Shown piece by piece: positions 37,808-45,613 of a stretch of 64,000 bases of DNA. Where the stretch lies: contig CAWAYV010000006.1 of assembly GCA_963786295.1 (NCBI GenBank), positions 124,001-188,000 of the forward strand, in the 5' to 3' direction. The first letter of the stretch is position 1. Every line of letters starts with the position of its first letter. Origin of the DNA: JACCZX01 sp963786295. Its GTDB lineage: Bacteria > Pseudomonadota > Gammaproteobacteria > Burkholderiales > Burkholderiaceae_F. The notes under the pieces were generated by a model, which was given only the letters and a program-made list of their open reading frames with translations, searched no databases and was not told the origin of the DNA. The position numbers and the translations under genes were made by a program.

Positions 37808-38779
37808 GTGCGTATCCTGATCGTCAAGACGTCTTCGATGGGCGACGTCGTGCATGCGCTGCCCTTGGCAGTGGATATCGCGCATGCGCTTCCGGCTGCG
37901 CAGGTGGACTGGTTGTGCGAAGAAGCATTTGCGGCGATTCCGGCGATGAGCCGGCACGTCAGCGACGTGCATCGCGTCGCGCTGCGTCGCTGGCGCAGGC
38001 GCCCGTTTGATCCGGCTGTGTGGCGCGAAGTGCGCATCGCGAAGAGTGCGTTGCGTGACACCCACTATGACCTTGTGCTCGACGTGCAAGGGCTGGCGAA
38101 GAGCGCCTGGCTGGCGCGATGGACCGGCGCGCCGGTCACTGGCTTCGATTCGTCAACGGCACGCGAAGGTATCGCCGCCCACTTTTATCAACGCCGCTTC
38201 GAAGTACCGCGCAACCTGCACGCCATTGAGCGTTGCCGGCGGCTCGGCGCCGCCGCGCTCGGCTATGCGATCACAGGCGCGCCGCGCTTTGGCATCGCGC
38301 TTAACGTTGAACCGGGATCGAGCAATAGCGAGCCGATGGCCGTGTTGCTTGTCAACGCAAGCCGAGCAAGCAAGCTATGGCCCGACGAACGCTGGATTGC
38401 GGTGGAACGCTGGCTGGCGCACCAAGGCATAGCAAGCGTTCTGTTCTGCGGATCGACGGAAGAGCGATCGCGGAGCGAGTTGCTCGCAGCTCGAATGCAG
38501 CGCGCCGAAGTCAGTCCGCCCGCTACGCTCGTTACTATCGCTTCGGCACTTGCAACCGCATCGATCGTCATCGGGCTCGATACCGGTTTAACGCATCTGG
38601 CGGCGGCGCTCGGACGGCCGACGGTCGGCATTTTTTGCGATTACGACCCGGCGTTGGTGGGGCTGACCGGCGATGCGGACGCCGGCAATGCCGTTATCAG
38701 CGTCGGTAGCGCGATTGCAGCGCCGGCGGCCAGCGAGGTAATCGATGCAGCGGCACGCGTGATGAATCGTCAGCCATGA
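37808..38779 (+). CDS. waaC: LPS heptosyltransferase I
   Basis: Adds the first heptose to Kdo2-lipid A from ADP-heptose. About 323 residues from GTG 37808, chosen because it opens with RILIVKTSSMGDVVHALP, the family N-terminus; an open frame upstream overlaps galE and is not used. Then QVDWLCEEAFAAIPAM, YDLVLDVQGLAKSAWLARW, GFDSSTAREGIAAHFY, NASRASKLWPDERWIAVER with the donor-phosphate Lys, and VIGLDTGLTHLAAALGRPTVGIF. GT9 family, GT-B fold, inner-membrane associated. It overlaps waaA by ATGA, so the two core enzymes are translationally coupled. Confidence 0.95.
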   Translation: MRILIVKTSSMGDVVHALPLAVDIAHALPAAQVDWLCEEAFAAIPAMSRHVSDVHRVALRRWRRRPFDPAVWREVRIAKSALRDTHYDLVLDVQGLAKSAWLARWTGAPVTGFDSSTAREGIAAHFYQRRFEVPRNLHAIERCRRLGAAALGYAITGAPRFGIALNVEPGSSNSEPMAVLLVNASRASKLWPDERWIAVERWLAHQGIASVLFCGSTEERSRSELLAARMQRAEVSPPATLVTIASALATASIVIGLDTGLTHLAAALGRPTVGIFCDYDPALVGLTGDADAGNAVISVGSAIAAPAASEVIDAAARVMNRQP

Positions 38780-40105
38780 CACCCGCGCGCGCGGCGTACA
38801 CGGCGGTTGCTTTCCTTGCGATGCCGTTCGCCGCGCTCTATCTGCTCTGGCGCTCGCGACGGCAACCCGAGTATCGACAGCATTGGGCTGAGCGCTTCGG
38901 CTTCGCACGCTACATGCACGACGGCAAGCTTCCGGTAATTTGGATTCATGCCGTCTCACTCGGCGAAACGCGCGCGGCTGAGCCGTTAATCGACGCACTG
39001 GCGGCGCGTTTTCCGCGCCATCGCTTCCTGTTGACTCACATGACGCCGACGGGTCGCGCGGCCGGCGCGGACATCGCTGCGCGCTTGCCGGGCCGCGTGC
39101 TGCAAACCTATCTGCCGTACGACCTGCCATACGCGGTGCGGCGTTTTTTGCGCGCGTTTCGGCCGGTGATCGGCATCAGTGTCGAGACCGAGGCGTGGCC
39201 GAATCTCGTCGCGATCGCCACCGAACAGCGCATACCGATGGCGCTGGTCAATGGGCGCTTGTCCGAGCGCTCTTATCGATTGTCGCGGCGCTATGCGGCG
39301 TTGATGCGTGAAACCGCGGCGCGATTCTCATTGGCGCTGGCACAAACCGATGCCGACGCCAATCGAATTCGGCAAGTCGGAGCGAACGAATGTCGAAGTA
39401 ACCGGCAACATGAAATTCGACTTTGCGCCCGATGAAGCTCAGATTGCCCGCGGAAAGGCGTGGCGACGCTCGCTCGGCGAGCGGCCGGTTTGGGTTTTCG
39501 CCAGCACGCGTGAAGGCGAAGAAGCAATGATCGTGGACGCGTTACCGGAACGTCTCGATGCAATGGTCGTGATCGTGCCACGCCATCCGCAGCGCTTTGA
39601 CGAAGTCGCTGATCTGATCGAAGCGCGGGGCCTGGCTCTCGTGCGGCGCTCCAGATCAAATTTCGAAGCGGATCACAAATCCGACATATTCCTCGGCGAT
39701 TCGATGGGCGAGATGACGCTGTACTACGCGGCAGCCGACGTCGCGTTCATCGGCGGCAGCCTGCTCAATCTCGGTGGACAGAATCTGATCGAGGCGTGCG
39801 CGGTGGGAACTCCGGTGGTCGTCGGGCCGCACACGTTTAACTTCGAACAAGCGACGCACGACGCGATCGAGGCGGGCGCTGCAGTCCGTGTGGCCAGCGC
39901 GGCAGAGGCGGTTGCGACGATGACGTCGATTGCGAACGACCGCCCGCGGCGCCAGCAAATGAGCGAAGCGGCGCTGAAATTTACCGGCGCGCACCGCGGC
40001 GCGACGGCACGCACGCTTGCGCGACTCGCGCCGTTTATCGAGGCTGCGCCGGCGGCTGGCTGGGTCGGCTCGGCGCCACCCGGGGTTGAGTCGCCGGGTC
40101 GGTAA
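38776..40105 (+). CDS. waaA: 3-deoxy-D-manno-octulosonic acid (Kdo) transferase, one frameshift
   Basis: Transfers Kdo from CMP-Kdo to lipid IVA. About 443 residues with a frame change near 39390. An N-terminal membrane anchor (AAYTAVAFLAMPFAALYLLW), IWIHAVSLGETRAAEPLI with the catalytic Glu of SLGE, LLTHMTPTGRAAG, YLPYDLPYAVRRFLRAFRP, VIGISVETEAWPNL, and after the break VTGNMKFD and VWVFASTREGEEAMI. FIGGSLLNLGGQNLIEACA and GTPVVVGPHTFNF are the donor-binding hallmarks. The last 71 bp overlap the end of the convergent tolC gene; the overlapping tail is Ala/Pro/Gly-rich and probably dispensable. Confidence 0.94.
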
Positions 40106-41695
40106 CGCCGGGCGTCGATGATGTTCCACGCGGACGAGTGGCTGGCGCAGGCGGTGGTGGTGGTGTCAACGTGGGCGGACTCGAGCGCTGCGGCGACCGG
40201 ATGTTAAGGGCTGGAAGCTCTGGCACGGTGATCGGTTCGGCCGGATCGAGCAGCGCGTTGACCGCCGTGATGTCTTCGTCACCCAGCGTGCCCGCGGCGG
40301 CCTTCAACCTCAAACCTGCCAGCAAGACGTCGTAGCGCGCCCGTTTTAGATCGCGCTGCGTCTGCACCAGTAGCGTCTGCGCGTTCAGCACGTCGAGCTG
40401 AATGCGCACGCCGACCTCGTAGCCCAACTGTGTCGATTCCAGTTGCGTGCGCGCGGACACTTCGGCCGATTCGAGCGCGCTGACCTGCGTCAATCCAAAA
40501 TTGACGCCGGTATAGGCGTCGCGCGCTGCATTGGTGGCGTTGCGGCGCGCCGATTCGAGGTCGGCGTTCGAGCGTTCCTGCAGCGCGAGCGCCTCGCGTA
40601 CCCGGCTTTGAATCAGCCCGCCGGTGTAAATCGGCACGTTTAACAGCACGCCGACCGAGCCGCTGTTGATGCGCGGATTCAAGTCGCTGCTTTGCGTGCC
40701 GTTAAATTTGTTGATGTTGTAGCCGCTGACTAGATCGACCGTCGGCTTGTAGGCGTCACGCTGCCGCTCGATTTCGCGCGTAGCTATTTCGTACCCACTG
40801 CGTGCGATCTGCACCGACATAGCTACCGGTTTCCGCAGCACGCACCCAGGCGTTGATGTCCGGCGGCATCGGAGGGTTCAGATTCGGCCGCTCTCGCAGT
40901 GGTGCCAACGTATCGGGTTCGCGCGCAATGATCACCTGCAGCTCGCTGCGGCGAACCAGCAAAGCGCCGAGCGCGACCTGCTCCTGCGCTACGATCTGAT
41001 CGAACCGCGCCTGCGCCTCGTTTGTATCGATGATCGTCTTGGTGCCGACTTCGAATTCGCGGCGAGCCTGCTGCAATTGCTCGCCGGTCGCCTGCTTCGA
41101 CGCGAGCAGTGCAATCAGCTGATCGCGCGCGGCCAGCACGTTGAAGTACGCGTTGGCAACGCGCAGCGCGAGGTCCTGTGTCGATTGCGCCAGTTGTGCC
41201 TCGCTTTGCAATACCGTCAGCTTTGCCTGATCGAGTGCGGTCCAGTTTTGCGGGCGATAGACCGGCACGACGAGGTCCAGTCCTCCCCCATAGACGCTGT
41301 AGTTGCTGCTGATGCTGCTGCCGATGCTGCTGCCGGTATCGGAATTCGACGACCTGTAGAGGTTGTAGTCATACGCGTGCGCTGGCGCCCAGGCTCGGTA
41401 GCAGTGCCGCGCGTGCCTGCGGCACCTGCTCCTGCGTCGCCAATTGCAATGCGCGCGCCGAGGCGAGCACGGCATCGTTGGCCAAGGCTTCGCGATAAAG
41501 CGTCAGCAGATCGTTACGTACTCCTAAATTACCGATCTCGGCTGCAGCGCGTGAATCGGTCGGTTGCTCTCTCTGCTGCGCCTGGCCGTTGCTGAGCGGT
41601 GCTATCAGCAGAGCTGCGCTCGTGAACGCCGCAACCATCTGTTGCAGAGCCTGGTGTTTTCTTGCGCTTGCTCTTATTCTCATCCACGATTCCAC
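40035..41695 (-). CDS. tolC: TolC-family outer-membrane efflux channel, frameshifted
   Basis: Outer-membrane exit duct for tripartite efflux or type I secretion. About 550 residues with frame changes near 41390 and 40830. An N-terminal signal peptide (QMVAAFTSAALLIAPLSNGQAQ), then LLTLYREALANDAVLASARAL as the first repeat helix, VYGGGLDLVVPVYRPQNW, LALRVANAYFNVLAARDQL, FEVGTKTIIDTNEAQARFDQ. The second repeat reads SVGVLLNVPIYTGGLIQSRV, LGYEVGVRIQLDVLNAQTLL. The C-terminal ~70 residues are a Pro/Thr-rich tail (SSPPTLTPPPPPAPATRP) that overlaps the waaA end. It is last in the pcm-rhodanese-tolC operon, an order I know from betaproteobacteria. Confidence 0.9.
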
Positions 41696-42021
41696 TAGTA
41701 GGTCGGCATGGCCGGATCAACCTGCCGCGCCCAGGCATCGACGCCGCCGGTCAGATTGAAAACACTCGAAAATCCCTGGCGCTCCAGAAACATCGCGACG
41801 TGCATGCTGCGACCGCCAAGGTGACAGATACACACGATGTCGCGTTCGCTTTCCCAGTCATTCAGATGCTGCGGAATCGTTTGCATCGGGGCGAATTGCG
41901 AGCCCTCTATCCGGCACACGTTGTTCTCCCACGGTTCGCGCACGTCCAGCAACAGCGGCTTTGCACGGTCGGCATCGGCCAGCCACGCCGCCAATTCCGG
42001 CGCTGACAGCGGCTTCATCAA
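41695..42021 (-). CDS. Single-domain rhodanese-like sulfurtransferase
   Basis: 108 residues, intact. One rhodanese domain: LSAPELAAWLADADRAKPLL, LLDVREPWENNVCRIEGSQF (the CH2 motif DVREPWE), and DIVCICHLGGRSMHVAMFLE with the active-site Cys followed by the HLGGRS loop. Ends NLTGGVDAWARQVDP. It is cytoplasmic (no signal peptide) and probably carries a persulfide on that Cys; its partner is not evident. The ATG overlaps the pcm-like stop (ATGA at 42021-42018), and its own end touches the tolC start. Confidence 0.88.
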   Translation of the reverse strand: MMKPLSAPELAAWLADADRAKPLLLDVREPWENNVCRIEGSQFAPMQTIPQHLNDWESERDIVCICHLGGRSMHVAMFLERQGFSSVFNLTGGVDAWARQVDPAMPTY

Positions 42022-42698
42022 AACTTAAAACCCGACGGGCGCGGTGCGTTTCGCAAAGGTTTCACATGGGTCTCAAACAAGTTCAACGTGTCATACCCGT
42101 CTTCGGTGACGCGCGTAATGATCTGCGCCACCATCGCCGGCTCTTCACCGACGATCGCCGCCAATCTTCCGCCCACTTTCAACTGATCGGTCAGCGACGA
42201 AGTAACGATCGGTAACGAGCCGGTGACGACGATCACATCATATGGCGCGTAGTCGACGAGGCCGCGGCTTCCATCCGTCAATTTGACTCCCACGTTGTGC
42301 ACGCCGGCACGCCGCAGATTGGACTCACCAAACGCCTTCAATCGCGGCTCGATTTCGACCGAGATCACATCGTCGGCCTTGTGCGCGAGCAGCGCCGCCA
42401 TATAGCCCGAGCCGGTGCCAATCTCGATCACGCGCTCGTACGACCTGATCGCCAGTTCCTGCAGGATGCGTGCTTCCATTTTGGGCGCCCACATCCGTTC
42501 GCCGCTATCCCAATCGCCGATGCGCAGCGGGATTTCCATATCGGCAAACGCAAGCGCGCGATAGGCGGGCGGAACGAACTGTTCGCGCTTTACGATGAAC
42601 AACAGATCCAGCACCGACTGATCGAGCACGTCCCAGGTCCGCACCTGTTGCTCAACCATGTTGTAACGCGCTTTTTCGATATCTAACCGGGGATGCAT
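42018..42698 (-). CDS. pcm: Protein-L-isoaspartate O-methyltransferase-like protein
   Basis: 226 residues from ATG 42698; I chose this start because MHPRLDIEKARYNMVEQQVR is where the family similarity begins, although the frame is open for 16 more codons. NMVEQQVRTWDVLDQSVLDL, FVPPAYRALAFADMEIPL, and AILQELAIRSYERVIEIGTGSGY with SAM motif I (EIGTGSGY) match the Pcm fold. The usual repair-enzyme segment TISQPYIVA is not seen: PLRIGDWDSGERMWAPKM stands in its place. This variant is common in betaproteobacteria near tolC, and activity on isoaspartate is therefore uncertain. Confidence 0.8.
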   Translation of the reverse strand: MHPRLDIEKARYNMVEQQVRTWDVLDQSVLDLLFIVKREQFVPPAYRALAFADMEIPLRIGDWDSGERMWAPKMEARILQELAIRSYERVIEIGTGSGYMAALLAHKADDVISVEIEPRLKAFGESNLRRAGVHNVGVKLTDGSRGLVDYAPYDVIVVTGSLPIVTSSLTDQLKVGGRLAAIVGEEPAMVAQIITRVTEDGYDTLNLFETHVKPLRNAPRPSGFKF

Positions 42699-42837
42699 GG
42701 TGGTTCTTCTGGCGCTGAAGCGAGCGCGAAAGTTTATCAGCGGCACACGGCTTTGCCGTGCAGTTCACTCTGCCCACCATGCAGTCCGTCGCATCAAAGG
42801 CCGTGTGGCAAGCTACGAATATGGCAAGCTCGCGCCG

Positions 42838-43669
42838 ATGAAATCTGCGATTTGCAACGTGTTGACGATCGCCGGTGTCGATCCGTCGGGCGGCGCCGGC
42901 ATCGTCGCCGACGTCAAGGCGATCAGCGCACAGCGCGCGTATGCATGTGCGGTGGTGGCGGCGCTGACCGCGCAAAATACGCAGGGCGTGACCGCGGTGT
43001 TGGCGATCGATCCCTCGTTTGTCGCGCGACAGATAGATACGCTATTTGCCGATGTCCGGATCGATGCGCTGAAGATCGGGATGATCGGTCAGGCGTGCAG
43101 TGATCGAGGCGGTCGCCGATCGCGTTGCAGCACAAGCTACGCCGCATCGAGTTCTCGACCCCGTGATGGTCGCCAAGAGTGGCGACACGCTGCTCGAAAA
43201 GTCGGCGATCGGTGCATTGCGCGAAACACTGCTGCCGCTGGCAACGGTCATCACGCCGAACCTGCCTGAAGCCGGAGTGCTACTTGAAGCGCGGCCCGTC
43301 GAGACCATTAAAGAGATGTATCGCGTGGCCGAGCGGCTGCGAGAATTAATGCCGCATAGCGGCGCACGATGGGTCTACCTGAAGGGCGGTCATCTGCCCG
43401 GCGACGACGCGTTTGACTTGCTGACCGACGGTGACCGCATGATCGAATTGAACGCGCCGCGAATCGCAACGAAGAATACGCACGGCACCGGATGCACATT
43501 GTCGGCTGCGCTGGCGGCGTTGTTGCCGCAAACCGGCGATGTGCCGGAAGCGGCACGCCAAGCGAAGGCATATCTGACCGAAGCGCTGCGGCGCGCCGAT
43601 CAACTTTCGGTCGGCTCGGGCCATGGGCCGGTGCATCACTTCCATGCATTGTGGCGGTCGGACGCATGA
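42838..43669 (+). CDS. thiD: Hydroxymethylpyrimidine / phosphomethylpyrimidine kinase, one frameshift
   Basis: Phosphorylates HMP and HMP-phosphate in thiamine synthesis. About 277 residues with a frame change near 43095. From ATG 42838: VLTIAGVDPSGGAGIVADVK (substrate-binding AGxDxSGGAGI), AQRAYACAVVAALTAQNTQG, and IDALKIGMIGQA before the break. Afterwards come HRVLDPVMVAKSGDTLLEKSA, ITPNLPEAGVLLE, VYLKGGHLPGDDAFDLL and the catalytic THGTGCTLSAALAALL. It is divergent from the pcm-like gene and directly upstream of tRNA-Met, whose promoter appears to lie at its 3' end. Confidence 0.93.
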
Positions 43670-43685
43670 CATAATGCGCGCCCTC
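43647..43685 (+). promoter_or_regulatory. Likely promoter of the tRNA gene
   Basis: CATAAT at 43670-43675 is a fair -10 hexamer, followed by a GC-only discriminator (GCGCGCCC), as is usual for stringently controlled stable-RNA promoters. The -35 is poor: the best candidate, CATTGT at 43647-43652 with 17-bp spacing, matches consensus weakly. The element overlaps the last codons of thiD. Confidence 0.4.
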
Positions 43686-43762
43686 GGCGGATTAGCTCAG
43701 CCGGTTAGAGCAGCGGAATCATAATCCGTGTGTCCGGGGTTCGAGTCCCTGATCCGCCACCA
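43686..43762 (+). tRNA. tRNA-Met (anticodon CAT), CCA encoded
   Basis: The full cloverleaf folds by eye. Acceptor GGCGGAT pairs with ATCCGCC, followed by A and an encoded CCA. D stem is GCTC/GAGC with loop AGCCGGTTA. Anticodon stem is GCGGA/TCCGT with loop ATCATAA (anticodon CAT). Variable loop is GTGTC, and the T arm is CGGGG-TTCGAGT-CCCTG. The paired first position G-C and A at 73 exclude initiator tRNA. An elongator Met is most likely; an Ile2 tRNA with lysidine-modified CAT is the alternative and cannot be fully excluded by eye. Confidence 0.93.
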
Positions 43763-43772
43763 AGACACTCTT

Positions 43773-44066
43773 ATGCGCACGTTTGCAAAGCTCGCTTTTC
43801 TGTTGATCGGCTTTTCGGTGCTCGGATGTGAGTCGACCACCAATCGCCTGCCCGACGGCTCGATGGTCGGCGTGATGACAACGCAGGAATTGCCCGCCGT
43901 GGTGATCGACGGCAAGCCGCAACGACTGGCGCCCGGTGCGCGCATCGTCGGCGCCAATAATTCGTCACTCACGCCTAATCAGGTGCCGGCCAATAGCAAG
44001 GTCCGCTATCGCGTCGACACATCGGGACTGATCACACACGTGTGGCTGCTTCCGCCCGATAGGTAA
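43773..44066 (+). CDS. Small predicted lipoprotein
   Basis: 97 residues from ATG 43773, 10 bp after the tRNA; longer readings would start inside the tRNA and are rejected. Signal peptide FAKLAFLLIGFSVLGCES ends in a lipobox (VLGC) with Glu at +2, which predicts an outer-membrane lipoprotein. The mature part is about 78 residues, with a possible small beta fold (SMVGVMTTQELPAVVIDGKP, GLITHVWLLPP). I do not recognise a family. It lies 43 bp upstream of miaB and could share its transcript. Confidence 0.75.
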   Translation: MRTFAKLAFLLIGFSVLGCESTTNRLPDGSMVGVMTTQELPAVVIDGKPQRLAPGARIVGANNSSLTPNQVPANSKVRYRVDTSGLITHVWLLPPDR

Positions 44067-44109
44067 ATCTCATCGCATTCGCCTGCGGCTCATTGTCTTC
44101 GGATAAACC

Positions 44110-45519
44110 GTGACCGCGAACAAGAAGCTCTACATCCGTACGTTCGGCTGTCAGATGAACGAGTATGACTCGGCCAAGATGGCCGACGTCTTGTATGCGT
44201 CCGACGGCCTCGTTGCGACCAACGACGCGGCAGACGCCGACGTGATTCTGTTCAACACGTGCTCGGTGCGGGAAAAGGCGCAAGAGAAAGTCTTCTCTGA
44301 TCTCGGTCGCGTCAAACACTTGAAACAACGCAATCCGAATCTGCTGATCGGTGTCGGCGGCTGCGTTGCCAGTCAGGAGGGCGCTGCGATCGTCGAGCGC
44401 GCGCCGTACGTCGATCTGGTGTTCGGCCCGCAGACGTTGCACCGCTTACCCGATTTGATTCGCCAGCGCCGTGCAAGCGGTCGTCCGCAGGTCGATATCT
44501 CGTTTCCCGAGATAGAAAAGTTCGATCATCTGCCGCCACCGCGAGTCGACGGTGCAAGCGCGTTCGTGTCGATCATGGAGGGGTGCAGCAAGTACTGCAG
44601 CTTTTGCGTCGTACCGTATACGCGCGGCGAGGAAGTGTCGCGCCCGCTCGACGACGTGCTGACGGAAGTCGCTGACCTGGCCGGGCAAGGCGTCAAGGAG
44701 GTAACGCTGCTTGGGCAGAACGTCAATGCGTACCGCGCTCATGTTATCGATACGGAGATCGATTTCGCAACGCTGCTCGAATACATCGCCGAAATTCCCG
44801 GCATTGAGCGCATTCGCTATACGACCTCGCATCCGAAGGAATTCACGCAGCGGCTAATCGACGTTTACGCGCGTCTGCCGAAGCTGGTTAACCATCTGCA
44901 TCTGCCGGTGCAGTCGGGCAGTGATCGCGTGCTGGCTGCGATGAAGCGCGGCTACACGGTCCTCGAATACAAATCGATCGTGCGGCGGCTGCGGCAGGTA
45001 CGGCCGGACATTTCGCTGTCGTCGGACTTCATCGTCGGGTTCCCGGGTGAGAGCGACAACGATTTCGAACAGACGATGCGTCTGATCGACGACATCGGAT
45101 TCGATGCCAGCTTCAGCTTCGTCTATAGCAAGCGGCCAGGCACACCGGCGGCGGATTTCCCGGACGAAACGGCGCCGGCAACGAAGCTGGCGCGGCTAGC
45201 GCGCCTACAGGCGGCGGTTAACGCCCACGCCCAACGAATCAGTTCGGCAATGGTCGGTTCGATCCAGCGCATCCTGGTCGAGGGGCCGTCCAAGAAGGCG
45301 TCACAGGAAAATCCCGGCGAATTGATGGGACGCACAGAAAACAATCGCATTGTTAATTTTTCAAGTGGGCCACGGGCGCTGCAGCTGGTCGGCGAAATGC
45401 TCGACGTGCGCATCACGCAGGCACTGCCGCACTCGTTGCGCGGGGAACTTCAGCTGCACGAACCGGCTCTGATTGCGTGCGACGAAGTGACGTTAGAGGC
45501 GACGAAATACACTCAGTGA
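44110..45519 (+). CDS. miaB: tRNA-2-methylthio-N6-dimethylallyladenosine synthase
   Basis: Radical SAM methylthiotransferase that modifies A37 of tRNAs reading UNN codons. 469 residues from GTG 44110, intact. The N-terminal auxiliary-cluster Cys are at 14 (YIRTFGCQMNEYD), 51 (FNTCSVRE) and 85 (GVGGCVAS). The radical SAM cluster is CSKYCSFC (Cys 159, 163, 166). Then EVTLLGQNVNAYR, HLHLPVQSGSDRVLAAMKRGY and SSDFIVGFPGESDNDFEQT. A TRAM domain ends the protein. In betaproteobacteria phoH normally follows at once; here a metalloprotease gene separates them. Confidence 0.97.
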   Translation: MTANKKLYIRTFGCQMNEYDSAKMADVLYASDGLVATNDAADADVILFNTCSVREKAQEKVFSDLGRVKHLKQRNPNLLIGVGGCVASQEGAAIVERAPYVDLVFGPQTLHRLPDLIRQRRASGRPQVDISFPEIEKFDHLPPPRVDGASAFVSIMEGCSKYCSFCVVPYTRGEEVSRPLDDVLTEVADLAGQGVKEVTLLGQNVNAYRAHVIDTEIDFATLLEYIAEIPGIERIRYTTSHPKEFTQRLIDVYARLPKLVNHLHLPVQSGSDRVLAAMKRGYTVLEYKSIVRRLRQVRPDISLSSDFIVGFPGESDNDFEQTMRLIDDIGFDASFSFVYSKRPGTPAADFPDETAPATKLARLARLQAAVNAHAQRISSAMVGSIQRILVEGPSKKASQENPGELMGRTENNRIVNFSSGPRALQLVGEMLDVRITQALPHSLRGELQLHEPALIACDEVTLEATKYTQ

Positions 45520-45613
45520 AGCAAGGTCGCGCGCTACGATCACCGCCGCTTTTGGGAGTGCGCTGGCCGACGATGGCGCCGCGCTCGGGGCCAGGACTGC
45601 AGGGGAGACAAGC

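Noticed and set aside
41300..41345. Short CTG/CCG-rich repeat resembling a variable tandem repeat
   Set aside because: It encodes a Ser/Gly-rich loop of TolC (SSIGSSISSN) and is too short and irregular for a contingency locus.
43686..43762. tRNA-Ile2 (CAT with lysidine) or initiator tRNA
   Set aside because: The paired acceptor end rules out initiator; the body looks closer to elongator Met, though Ile2 is not strictly excluded.
43728..44066. A 112-residue reading that starts inside the tRNA gene
   Set aside because: The signal peptide and lipobox start at ATG 43773; the earlier codons are tRNA sequence.
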